Source of the DNA: Symsagittifera roscoffensis
Taxonomy: Eukaryota > Xenacoelomorpha > Acoela > Convolutidae
Length of the DNA: 64,000 nt
NCBI RefSeq assembly: GCF_963678635.1
Contig: NC_087064.1
Location: forward strand, 24,718,189-24,782,188
Direction: 5' to 3'
This document shows, in pieces, positions 51,012-62,369 of this stretch. How positions within the stretch are numbered: the stretch's first letter is position 1; every line of letters starts with the position of its first letter. Below the pieces are notes generated by a model, which searched no databases, was not told the origin of the DNA, and saw nothing but the letters and a program-made list of their open reading frames with translations. The translations under genes and the position numbers were made by a program.

Positions 51012-54000
51012 TGGCGCAGTCAACTAACGAATCTAACGTGAGAGGAATACCTCCTTTTTGGCAAAACCATACGGTAGACCCTCCCATTCCATGGGAAGAC
51101 TGGAGCGATCTGTTTCAATTAGCTATCATTGCTAAGGAAAACATTGACATAGAAAATCTATTCAATCCGTCGGAGAGACAACACCCATTACCTCCAAATT
51201 TGGAAAACCCGACAGACGGCGAAACAGATGCCCAAAGACGCTCCAGATTAGAAAGAAACACTCAAGAGCAAAGACGGTATGACGAAGAAGAAACTGCTTA
51301 GATAAAAACTGAAACCAAGAAATTCAACGGAATGCGAATAGAAGAAGCAGACAAGAAATTACGTTCGGTCTTATATCTGGCACTGGGTAATGAAGGAAAA
51401 AGGATCTTTGGACAAAAATTTACCAAGGTGAAAGTTCTGCAAATTTCTTTTAAGGAATTCTGGGAGTTCTTAGCGATTGCATTCGTAAGAAAAACAAATG
51501 TCACATTTGAACGACATAAACTATTAAATAGAAAGCAACGAGAAAGAGAATCCCTTGAACAATTTTGGGGTGCCTTAGCCGAAATGGCCAAAAAGTGCGA
51601 CATATCCGCAGGAGAAGAAGAGTGGATAAGAGACATTTTCATAAATAATATGAAAAACTACGACATTCAAAGGAAATTGTTAACAGAAACCCTCCCTCCA
51701 CGCGAAGCACTAAATGTTGCACTCATAGATGAAAAAGGAATTTTAAACCACCTGAAATTAACAAATAATTTTAAATCCAACGGATCATCCGTACACAGAC
51801 CAAGTAACCACTTTAACGTCAAAAGAGAACCAACCCTTAACATCGAAAAGAGTAACAACTGTATGAAGTGCGGCGGTGTTTTCTCGAAAGGTCATTTAGC
51901 AGTTTGCCCAGCAAAGGACACGACTTGTACTTCTTGTAAATTCAAAGGACATTTCACTAGACTTTGTAAATCTCGTCGCAAAAATGTAAACATTGTAAAT
52001 ACCCAAATTGTAGATAACACAGATTTTAATCCGTCGGATATTCCGGATGTAAATACTGATCTCATCGATAGAGAATGTTGTGGTGTAATAAACGCATGGT
52101 CAGAATCTGGACAAAGTGAAAATGACGATTATTCTGTACTAAATGTAACTACGATTTTCGATAACGATGGAAAAGAATTAAAGAAATTATTGAACATTGG
52201 ACTCGGAAAAGAAAACCAAGTAATTTTAAACATTCAAGTGGATTCAGCAAGCCCGGTGAGCTTCCTTAAGAAAAACGTACTTCACGAATTAAAGTTACGA
52301 GACCCTTACTTGAAAATCTATCCAGTGGATAAATCAACTAGAGACCTATACTGTGGATTCACAGATAATGCCATAAACATTACTGGAAAGGTGAAGCTTC
52401 CGATATTTTCAAACGGCTGGTCAGACAACGATTGTCAATTCTTCTTAACCGAGGGACACGAGAGAAATATCCTAGGGAATGACAACCTTCCAAAAGTGGG
52501 GATAGAAGTCTCTCAGAAACACTTTCCACATTTCCAGACTAACAAACAGTGTAAGTCAATAAATTCCATCTCTCAATCAAACCAGGATAGGGAAATTTTA
52601 AATATAACAAAATCTTTCAAAAATTTATTCCTTCGGATTGGAAAAATAAAGAATCAAATGAAAATCACCCATTTTCACGAACCCTTAAAACCAATCCAAC
52701 TAAAGGGAAGACGAGTTCCCCTTCATTTACTGGACGCGGTAAAGTCTGAATTAAATAGACTAAAGGCGGAAGGACATATCAAAAAACTAGAAAACTGCGA
52801 CGAAGACAGATTTATTAGTCCAATAGTCATTACTTGTAAAAAAGATAAATCCATCAAATTAGCCTTAGACTCCAAGTTCATAAACAAACAGATTTACAAG
52901 AACAAATATCAAATGCCAAACATCCACGAACTGGTAGACAATGTCGCGGCACAAATTACTAATGATTCCGTTGGAGAAGTGTGGTTTACAAACTTAGACC
53001 TGAAAAACGCGTACAGTCAATTAGCATTAGATAAATTCACTAGTAACCAATGTAACTTCAGTATCGTGGGTGGCGACATTACGGGTACTTACCAATTTTT
53101 AACTGGTTTTTACGGCTTAGGGGATATGCCTAACGAATTTCAAAGAGTAATGGACTCTACATTAGGTTCAATCCCATTTACCAATTGTTATTTGGATGAA
53201 ATTTTAATCGCTTCCAAAGGATCCTTCTTAGAGCACAAGAATATCGTGTTAAAAATTTTATCAACTCTCGACGAATATAATTTCGCGGTGAAATGGTCAA
53301 AATGTAAATTCTTTCAAAAAGAAATAGAATGGTTGGGATTCAAAATCTCTAAATCTGGTATTACCCCATTATTCGACAAATCGAAAGCCATAAAAGACTT
53401 ACCTATTCCGAAGAATTTGAAAGAACTACGTTCGTTTTTTGGTTCTACAAACCAATACATAAAATTTGTCCCAAACTTAGCATCCTTAGGAAGTCCACTT
53501 CGACCACTTTTAAACAAGAAATCATTATTCCAATGGAACGACGACCATGCAAAAGCGTTTGAAAAAATTAAAGAGGAAATCGTAAACCTAACAGAGAATA
53601 CCCATTTCGACGTGAAACGTAAAACTAGAGTAAAAACAGACGCTTCTCATAACGGACTTGGAGCCTCGCTTGAACAACTCCACGGGAACGATTGGAAAAC
53701 AACCTCATTCGCTTCGCGCTTTTTAAACCCTCACGAGTCTAAATATTCTACGAACGAGCTCGAACTTCTAGGGGTTGTATGGGCCGTCGAACATTATAAG
53801 AACTATCTTTACGGATCAGATTTCGAAGTAATTACCGACCATAAAGCTTTATTATCCGCGTTATCACCAAATCACGGGAATAAAACCTACCACAGTAGAT
53901 TAACAAGATGGGTAGACAGATTATTACCTTTTAATTTCTCTATCAAACACATTGCAGGAAAAGACATGGGTTTTACTGATCTTATTTCAAGAATCCCATC

Positions 54001-56854
54001 AGGAAATGCCCTTCCAATATCACACTACGACGAAGAATTCGTAGTAGCAAACATTAATAAGATTAATAAATCATTAAATCCGCCGGAGAAACTAAGAACT
54101 ACCTGCTCAGCCATTGGTTTTAATCTGGAAAATTCCGATTATGCTCTATTACGTAATTACCTAATAGCAGCAGTGTTAAAACTCATTAATTCGTCTTTTC
54201 CAATTTGCTCATTTAATCACAAAAGAACAGAATTTTGTACTTCAAATTGCATTCCAACGGATTATTCGAATACAAATACTCTAATTATTTCAATTTCTAA
54301 TTCCGCATTTCTTTATTTTTTAATCTCTAATTGTAGTTTAATTAATTCACCTGTAGATAAAAAAATTGTAGATACTGTTAATATGAATAATAAGAATTTT
54401 GTAATTAATCCCACCACTTCCGGTATTTCCGTAGTTTTAGACTTTCAACTTTTATCAGACCACGCTAATCTCGTTAAAAAATACCGTGAAAATTTGAAGT
54501 TGCCGGATCGACCCTTGGATTTAAATATTTTATTTAATGCCAAGTTAGTAGCTCTCTTGACAGAAGATGATCCCATGTTAAGCCCAATTGTTAAAGCACC
54601 TCAAAATAAGGTGGAGAAGATTAATGCAAATTCTCCGTATTTCAAACATTTTACCCGAGACCTGCATGAATCCGACGGATTACTTTATATGGACGGTAAA
54701 CTTGTTATCCCATTTACTCTACGAAACGCAATGATGAAGACCTTACACGAAACTCACCCGGGTCAATTTGGAATGAAATACTTGGCTCAATACATCTGGT
54801 GGCCTCATATTAACAGGCAAATCTACTTCCACGGAAAAAATTGTTCAGAATGTACATCGGCGGGTAAGAATTTGAAAACTGTCATTCCTAAGTCACAAAT
54901 TAGTGAACTTCCTCCACTATCGGAACCGAACGAAGAACTAAATTTAGATTTCGCGGGTCCTTTGGATTCTTACTGGGGGTCAAAGAAATACATTTTACTC
55001 TGTATTGACAGATTTTCTAAATTCCCGTCGGCAAAAATTACATCGTCCACTTCTTCAAAAACAGTCATAGAATTTTTACAAGAATACATATTCTTACACG
55101 GGATACCTTATTCTATAAGGGTAGATCACGCTACTTGCTTCACTTGTCAAGACTTCAAATCATTCTGCGATTCCAACAACATCAAAATAATCTTTTGTAC
55201 AGTAGGCGACCACCGTTCCAACGGATTGGTCGAAAAATTAGTACACACCGTGAAAATTAAACTACTGGCTATTTCAAAAGAACATGATAAAAGCACTCTA
55301 CAGAATGCCGTTTCAAAAATCATCTGGAATTTACGTTCTTCTTATCAATCAAAAATTAAATGTTCACCCTTCGAGATATACTATAACAGAAAACCAAATA
55401 CCATTTGGAAACAATTAGCATCCGGTAAACCCTCCTTTGGAATTTTAGACAAAGGGAAATCAATACTGTCTAAGGAACGAGCTAAGGATTGGAATGCAGA
55501 TGACAGACTAGAGGACGGCTACAAGGACGACTTGATAGCCAAGAAAAACCAGAACCCGACCGAAAAAGGCTATGACACGGACTATGCTTCTTCCTCGAAA
55601 ATCACTGCCAATAGACTATCAATCAAAAGTCCATTCAAAGGTAAAATCCTTCGGAAATCCAACGGCAATATAAATCGAGACTGTTTCTATAAGGAACTAA
55701 ATAAAAGAATTATAAATTCTTCTACTTCGACTGTAAAGTTATCCGACGGAAAAATAATTCGAAAATCCGATATTGCGATTCCGATTTATACCTCAAACAA
55801 AATCAGACCTTTTAAAGGAAACATTTCATTCCCGTATTTTCCTAATGCTAGTGTTGAAGTAGGTCAGAAACAGAAAGGACCATCACGGAAACCAAGATCA
55901 AGAAAGCCAACCAGAAGAACGGCAAGACAGTTGAACCCGACCACTTCAGACAACCTAACTAGGACATACGTATCAGGGTCTTCACACAAACATACCAGAA
56001 GACAAACACATCACGCAAAGAAGTCTACAACACCCCCAGGTTACTTCGCTTCGGATGAATCCATGATAATTCCTTCGGATATTTCGGACACTAGCGAATG
56101 GGAATGGATAGCGGGCGGTTTTCCTTGTAGAGACGTAGCCAGGGAACGCTTTATTTCAGACCTAAATACACCTCATGTCTCAATCAAAAATAATCATAAT
56201 TCCGCTATAACACGTCCCGAAATAAAATCTGAGGTTTTAGAAAACTACATCGACCCTAACAGCGAACAACCTAGAGAACAACCTTACGAGTGTCCAATAA
56301 GCATAATACCCGCCGGCAGAACACTTAGTACAGAGGAACAGAAAACGGTGACCCAGGGAGGGGACAACGACAATTCGGAGCATCAAAACGGACAAGATGA
56401 GTGTAATCCAACGGACAACAACTCGGTTACAGACTTCCCAGTCTACGAGATTAACGACTCATCCGACGAGTGCACTGTACTTACCGATCCTACTACTAAA
56501 TCCGGTAAAATTACCCCTACCATCCGTCGTTCTGGTAGAAATGTAGGCCCACCAAAATTTTATGGCAAACGTTATTTTATTGATTCAGTAGATAACATAC
56601 AAGAAACATCCGGTTCGGCGACCGATCCAATCGTGATTGAAATTAAAGAACCACATACGTCAGACAATAAGACGACTCCGGCGGAGCTAATCGTTCTTGA
56701 CTCAAGTTCATCATCTTCGAACCAAATATCAACCTCATCAACGGACGAATCACTAAGGATGGAACTGGAAAATTTTGGGGATCTTTCTGATCTAGATAGT
56801 GAACTTTTCAACAAGGAACTCGAAAACTTTTTAAACGATTATAAATCTTTGTAA
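51011..56854 (+). CDS. Gag-pol polyprotein of the 7.0-kb element, with an in-frame TAG
   Basis: One frame from ATG at 51011 to TAA at 56852-56854, interrupted by TAG at 51299-51301 after 96 codons; the next ATG is at 51332. Counting from 51332: gag with two Cys/His knuckles (CMKCGG about 177; CTSCKFKGHFTRLC about 196), protease VDSASPVSF (about 303), RT with LDLKNAYSQLALD and YLDEILIAS (about 622), RNase H TDASHNGLG (about 769), integrase zinc motif (HETH at about 1139, CSEC), and the integrase core with D in LDFAGP, D in RVDHATCF and E in NGLVEKL, 35 residues apart between the last two. A polar, acidic, Ser-rich tail of about 500 residues follows, including RRSGRNVGPPKFYGKRYF. The canonical RT YLDD reads YLDE (GAA), a change at a catalytic Asp. 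The TAG could be readthrough or a mutation. Confidence 0.93.
51012..51029 (+). promoter_or_regulatory. Primer-binding site (tRNA-Ser type), overlapping the gag start
   Basis: TGGCGCAGTC directly follows the LTR end, the same start as the tRNA-Ser primer sites known from Drosophila 17.6 and 297. Here the sequence is also codons 1-4 of gag (ATG GCG CAG TC). Confidence 0.8.
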
Positions 56855-57590
56855 ACAATTTGTTATACATATCCCAGTCACTTGTCATTTCAAAGAGCTC
56901 ATACTACCCTATAATCGGTGCTAACCTCAGAGATCAAAACGTTCTTCAGTAATTTCGGATACGCTACCAAAAGGATAAGCGATCCTTTGGATAAACCGTC
57001 AGTAAAAGGAAAACAAAAGAAATTGGTGCTCTAAATTTCCCTAATTCGACCTGCTTTTAGTTGGTATAACTCAAACCAGTTATTTCCACCCATAAAACTT
57101 GGTGATAATTTTTTTTGTTTTTTTTTTTTCATCTCGAATTCTTTAAACCCAGCTCATATCCGTCGGAATCCGGATAATTAATTCACAATTCTAGTTTTGA
57201 ATTTAATCATATAGTGGCGCTTCTGTTTAATGTCATCTCCTTATTTATGGCGCTTGATTTCCTCTCTTTCCTAGTCTTTAAAGGAAAAACTTACGGCAAT
57301 TTGGCAGTTGGTGTATCTAAAAGCATTACTTCACACATAAAACTCGACGACATCTACTCCATACTTCAATTTTTTCAAAATTCATCTCATATCCGTCGGA
57401 ATCCGGATAATTAATTCTCAGTTAGTTTTCGAATTTAACCACTTAGTGGCGCTCCAGTTAATGTCAATTCCTTACTACAGCGCTTAATTTCTTTCTTTCC
57501 TAGTCCTAAAGGGGGAGAAAGGAGTCAGACTTAGTTAGTTATGGTGCTTATTTTACTCGTAATTTAAAAATTTTTTCCTGCTTAGGGGAA
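56855..57590 (+). other. 3' non-coding region of the 7.0-kb element, with a direct repeat
   Basis: Two diverged copies of a roughly 140-bp unit start at about 57152 and 57388. They share CTCATATCCGTCGGAATCCG, GATAATTAATTC, AGTGGCGCT and TTTCCTAGTC. A purine-rich run (AAAGGGGGAGAAAGGAG, about 57508-57524) could be an extra polypurine tract. A second tract, AGGGGAA, abuts the 3' LTR at 57584-57590. Confidence 0.75.
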
Positions 57591-57804
57591 TGCTGTGATT
57601 TACATCATGTTTTGCAATTACTGCAAAACATATTAGTTTATTTAACTGGTCACTTTATTATGACCTTCATTGGTCATTCTCTCCGGCGGAGAGAATGATC
57701 TCTCATTGTTTTAATGTTTTAACTTACCGACTAATTCATCTTAATTCCATATTCTTTTTATAGTTTTAACTTAGAATTAGCTACAACAAAGTAACATTTT
57801 ATCA
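57591..57804 (+). repeat. 3' LTR of the 7.0-kb element
   Basis: 214 bp, TGCTGTGATT to TTTTATCA, identical to the 5' LTR except C for T at its third base. Followed by the target duplication AGAAA. Confidence 0.95.
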
Positions 57805-59474
57805 AGAAAGTTTGTTTTTCCGGCCATTTTGGAAGAGTGGGATAGCATTATGACGTAAACTCCTTTTTTCAAAATGCTTTCCGGTCAATTTTGACTACAT
57901 CAAGGAAAACTCACAGAGTGATACCCTATTAAAGCTCTATAGTTGTGATATTGATTTTGAAAATATTTCAAAAAATTAATCTCAGCGTCGAGCAAAGTTG
58001 GTCCGAATTGAATGACTTTCGTTCTCGGACCCAATTAAATAATTTTACAATTTTAGTGTAATTTCAGCTACTACTACTACTAATCTTATTTTATTTGACC
58101 CATGTCAACGGATTTTTCCCGAAAAAAAACTATCTGTAATTTTGAAACATTTTTTCAAATTTTTTTTTCGAAAGATATGTTTTTCGATTCTTTCGAATGA
58201 TCACGTTTGTTTCTTATATTGAAAAAAAATTGTAACTCCATAAAGTGATTAAAGTCAATAGTTTTGTTACTTAAATATATAGTAAATGCATCATCTTAGT
58301 TTTCCTATTTTCTCCAGAAACTTATCAATATTTTTTGTCCTTGTCGCCGAAAACAGTTATCAGTCAAATTTGCAGCAAAATTTTGAACCAAAGAAAACGA
58401 GAACCAACTACATTCCCATTATTCTATGAAAAAGGACTGTTGAGACAGTCCCCTTCTAGATCAAAATACACAGCTTGTTTGAGATCTATCTCTACATTTC
58501 TTTGTTCTTGTCTTTAATTCTTTGTTTGATAACCAGTTTTTCTGGTTCACCGTTTCTTTGATTGTTCTCCATCTGTTATGATACCTTCTTAAGAAGTATT
58601 TGCTAGGAGTTTGCAAATATTTCTTTTGATGTTGCTGCTTTTAAAGTCACCTGGTTTTTGATACTTTTGTTTAACCATCCAGGTGTAAAAAAAATCAAAC
58701 GGCTTGAACAAGAATATCTTTTTTTTTATGGAAAAACGCTTCTTCTAAATCTCTATTAACAAAAAAATCAATCATTTATTTTTTTATGTCGCCAGGATTT
58801 CTTTCTAATTTTCTTGCTGAAATGTAAGCAAAAGATTTTCGTATATTTTAGTCTTCTTAATATTATAAGCTTTGAATCACATGGTTTCCCATAATTTTAT
58901 TTTGAACAGCAATTTTCGAAATGGAAGTTTTTTTGGATCACATGGAATTTATTTCTTACAATTCATGAATAACTGTTAGAGCGTTTTTTGCTTATCATTT
59001 CAAAACCGGTCATTTAATTTTTTGGCTTCATATGCTGCTGACTTTAAACGGTCGAAATCAAATGGACCTCGTTCAGTTGGATTTATGGTAAGGCTGATAA
59101 AAAGCACATAATTTTACCAAAATTGTTTGCTGCAACTTTGAATTTACCTATTTCTCCAATTGTTTTTCAATAAAAAATGACATTAAGCAAATGCTATCTC
59201 TTAAAACAAGAGGTTTTATAATCAAACTTCCAATTTTTTCAAACTTTTATGATTGATAAAGCATTCCAGAATTCCTCCTAAGCCGTTGGATCTACAATTT
59301 TCTTGAAAAACGGATTTTCTAACAAAAACAAGACTGCTGGTATTAGATCGAAACCTTGAATATTCCCAGCGTTTTTTAGTTTCTTTGAAGTAATTTATTT
59401 AAAAAACAATGATAGATGAAACTTCTATAAAAATTGATCAAATTTCGAATTTTTTAAGGTTCTTTTAAATCATG

Positions 59475-60098
59475 CCCCACACGCTATATAAGGTACAAAT
59501 TGATATATTTTGCATATAAGCAAAGCATTAAATAGACCAAAGAGCATGCCTCAATCCAATTAGGAACGATTTCTAAAACAGATTAAATCTTCGCTAACGA
59601 CGTTACTAGTCCGAAACTTATCGCACATTTATTGTCTCGAATTGCCCCAACTGACAATCTTTAATTCCTTATAACTTTACGAAAATGATCACAGGTGAAA
59701 CATTTTTTTAGTTCCGTCTTTCATAACGAAACTAACGGAAAACTTGTGCTCGGTGTGGGTTTTTTTCTTCAGACCAATTTCGACTTTTTATCTAGCCATT
59801 TTAACGTTTTAACGGAAGATTTTTTATCATTCAAAAAATTTTGTTGTACTGAGCGAAAATTTGAAAAGATGTTTCACCTATTTTTACTTTTTGTGAAGTT
59901 ATAGGTTTAAAGATTGTCATTTTGGCCAATTTGGGAAAATTAACGCGCGATATCTTTCGCGCTATCAACGCGTAAGCGGAGGTTTAATCCGTCATAGTAA
60001 TCGTTCCAACTTGGTTGAAGGGAGCCTACTTGCCAAAATTGAAATATTGCTAGGAGCGAAATCTATCACTTTTTTCTTTATTGGCGTGTGGGGGGATG
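59475..60098. repeat. Short TIR element (MITE-like)
   Basis: CCCCACACGC at 59475-59484 and its reverse complement GCGTGTGGGG at 60084-60093 bound about 620 bp without coding capacity. The right-end 15-mer GCGTGTGGGGGGATG recurs exactly at 39059-39073, and the interior (CCAATTTGGGAAAATTAACG, CAACGCGTAAGCGG) recurs diverged at about 37780-37980 and partly at 38640-38950. No clear target duplication. A 69-codon frame inside (59695-59904) is not considered a gene. Confidence 0.55.
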
Positions 60099-60944
60099 AT
60101 TTTCACAAAATATCTAATTTATAAAAAAAAATTCGGTTAATTTTATTACATTTAGTTTTTATGTTTTTATAGAACAATTTCATATAATTAATTGAGTGGT
60201 AAGACTCATTTTTACTGTCTATTTCATCTGTTTGTCTTTTCAACTGCTATGAAAAGTTTTCAACCGTTTGCATAATTTAACCAGCTTAAAATCATATCTT
60301 TCAATTTAGATACCTGATTGCTTACTTTTTTTTACTTAGTTCAAGTTTTCATGGTTTCCTATGTCCTACAAGTTATTACCAGCCAATTTAACAACGCACA
60401 TTTTGAAACCTAGTAATTTCACTACTAAAAAAAATTTAAATCAATAGCATTTTCAATCGTATTTCATAACTTATCACCAAAGTTACTGCTGTATGAATTA
60501 GTTATGCTAAATCTCATCACACCAAAATTAATCTTACAATCAACGCATGCGTCACATTGAGAATTTTGGGCTATCTCAATTATACATGCTGAAATGAGGC
60601 TTCTCAAATTACTTAGGACACTTATTGACAAATTTCTATTTTTTTTTTCAATTAGACGTTTCATTAATCTATTGTGATTACTATAAAATCTCCTTGTGCT
60701 AATTCTTAACAATTTAAGGTAATTTTTCTGACAAATTAAAAATTCTGACAGTCAATTTATTCTGTACTCAAGTGATAAAAAATGCAAACACACAGTTTGA
60801 TTTAAACTTCTTTCGAATGCACAGTTTTATCTAAAAACAAGCCAAGTCTTATTGCGTCTTATTACGAACTTAATTTCAAGAGGAAAAATAAGTTTACCGA
60901 AAACTGGACTTGCTCAACATACCGAATTCAAAAATAATAAACAT

Positions 60945-61590
60945 CTGTCATAACAGTAAATGACGAACTGGTCGAGACGCGTGCAGAGCATAACCATGAC
61001 ATTTCAGCCGGGAAATTAGATGCTCAAAGCGTCATCAAGCATTTGAAATATCTCAGCAAAAGATACACTCCAACTGTCGCAGTTGCCTGTGCAAATTTGC
61101 CCTACCAACTGAAGATAGACAAACTGATTCAAACTGCTGAGCTTACACCCATAAATGCTGGCCTCAAATTGCCCCAAAATGCTGAGAGTTCTGGAAAAAC
61201 GCTCTTCCTGGGTAGCCGATGGACACTATAAAACTAGTTCAAAAATATTGTATCAGTTATTATCAGTTCATGTTAGTGTATAGGGTATTGCCTTAGCTTG
61301 CAGATATGCATTTCGTCCCAACAAAACCGAAACAACACACGATCGTATTTTGCAGACTTTAATTGATATAGCACCCAACTACCGGCCTGAAAAAGTTTGG
61401 ATACATTTTGAGCAAGCTGCTCTTCAGTTCTTCCAAAAACGATCCCTGGAGCGCGTTTGTCGAGTTGTTGTTTCTATTTCTCACAGAGTTACATGAGAAA
61501 AATCCTTGAAATGGGCCTGAAAGTCACCTACGAAATGAATCACGATTTAGCGCTGGCCTTTAAATGCTACATTCCCTTGCATTCTAAAAA
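60945..61590 (+). pseudogene. Degenerate FLYWCH-type / Mutator-like (MULE) transposase fragment
   Basis: Three frame-shifted pieces read like successive parts of a MULE transposase with an N-terminal FLYWCH finger: NDELVETRAEHNHDIS (end of a FLYWCH finger, HNH, at about 60958-61005), then DRILQTLIDIAPNYRP followed by VWIHFEQAALQFF (core segment, about 61340-61440), and SYMRKILEMGLKVTYE (about 61489-61536). The position usually holding the second catalytic Asp (DFE) reads HFE. Stops and shifts separate the pieces, so it is dead. It is in sense with Homer but unrelated to it. Confidence 0.7.
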
Positions 61591-62212
61591 CAAGAAAAGG
61601 TCGGCCAGTTCTATGATTTGATCGTGTGGGAACTTCAGAATGTATGCGACAGAAACTGATTAAAACCCGAAAAATTGAAAACAAATTGACGAATTGTGTC
61701 TGTATTTTGGCTCTGCTAACTGTAATTGGATGTAGATTGTTTTTCAACAAATTCGAAAAAAACAGTCATGACCTGCTCCAAAAAGGTAAAGCTCACAATT
61801 TTAGAAAAATTATTTTTTTTAAAGAAAAAGTCTTAAAATATTGATGCAGGTATATATGCACTTTTTGAGTTATATTGAAATTCATCTGATTAAAGTGACG
61901 TAATTAGCATTCTCCAAAAATAAGCAAATGGCGCGAAAAACCATGAGCAATTTCTAGTTTCAAAAGTGGTGTTTATTTTTTAGATTTCCAGCGGAATATA
62001 AACTTTACTCCAGTTTTCTGAAGTTGGGTTAATGTTATCAAAAAAGCGCCAGTCATAAATCGTTCTAGAAATTCAAAAAGCTTCAAAGGAATCTATTTTT
62101 TTGTTGAAATTCGAAAGTTCTAAAGTCAGTGTTTTTTTGTGTTCACTTGCGTTCATTACTCTTTTCCAATCTTTGATTGGCTATGTTTGTTACTTTGTAT
62201 TTGTTCATGTAG

Positions 62213-62369
62213 GAGTAGAGAGAATAAGAGGAAGGAGGAGGAGATAGAGGGGCTGAGGAGGAACAATGTGAAGTTGACGAGTGCGATGAGGGAGAGTGCG
62301 GCCAATGTGGAGGAGTGGAAGAAGCTGCTCCACAAGTACAGGGAGGACAGTCTCGAGGCCAAGAACAAG
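62213..62369 (+). CDS. homer: Homer coiled-coil exon
   Basis: Starts after a CATGTAG acceptor with one base completing Leu, then 52 codons: EIEGLRRNNVKLTSAMRESA then NVEEWKKLLHKYREDS, closely matching the first C-terminal coiled-coil segment of Homer that mediates tetramerisation. The donor GTAGTA follows at 62370, phase 0. Confidence 0.93.

Larger units (their letters stand above)
50798..57804 (+). mobile_element. Ty3/gypsy LTR retrotransposon, 7.0 kb, in Homer intron (sense)
   Basis: Complete structure: 214-bp LTRs differing only at their third base, 5-bp target duplication AGAAA (50793-50797 and 57805-57809), primer site directly after the 5' LTR, one gag-pol frame, and a purine tract (AGGGGAA) directly before the 3' LTR. 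Domain order protease, RT, RNase H, integrase assigns it to Ty3/gypsy. LTR similarity indicates a very recent insertion. It is unrelated in LTR sequence to the giant element upstream. Confidence 0.95.
48934..62212 (+). other. 13.3-kb Homer intron
   Basis: Enlarged by transposable elements: the 7.0-kb Ty3/gypsy element (50798-57804), a TIR element (59475-60093) and a FLYWCH/MULE transposase remnant (60945-61590), with about 5 kb of other sequence. At 49140-49370 there is a loose array of GTGGATTCC-like motifs, and at 49580-49715 a two-unit repeat around GGCTCAGAA and GAGATGAGATGGTT. No missed Homer exon was recognised. Confidence 0.75.
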
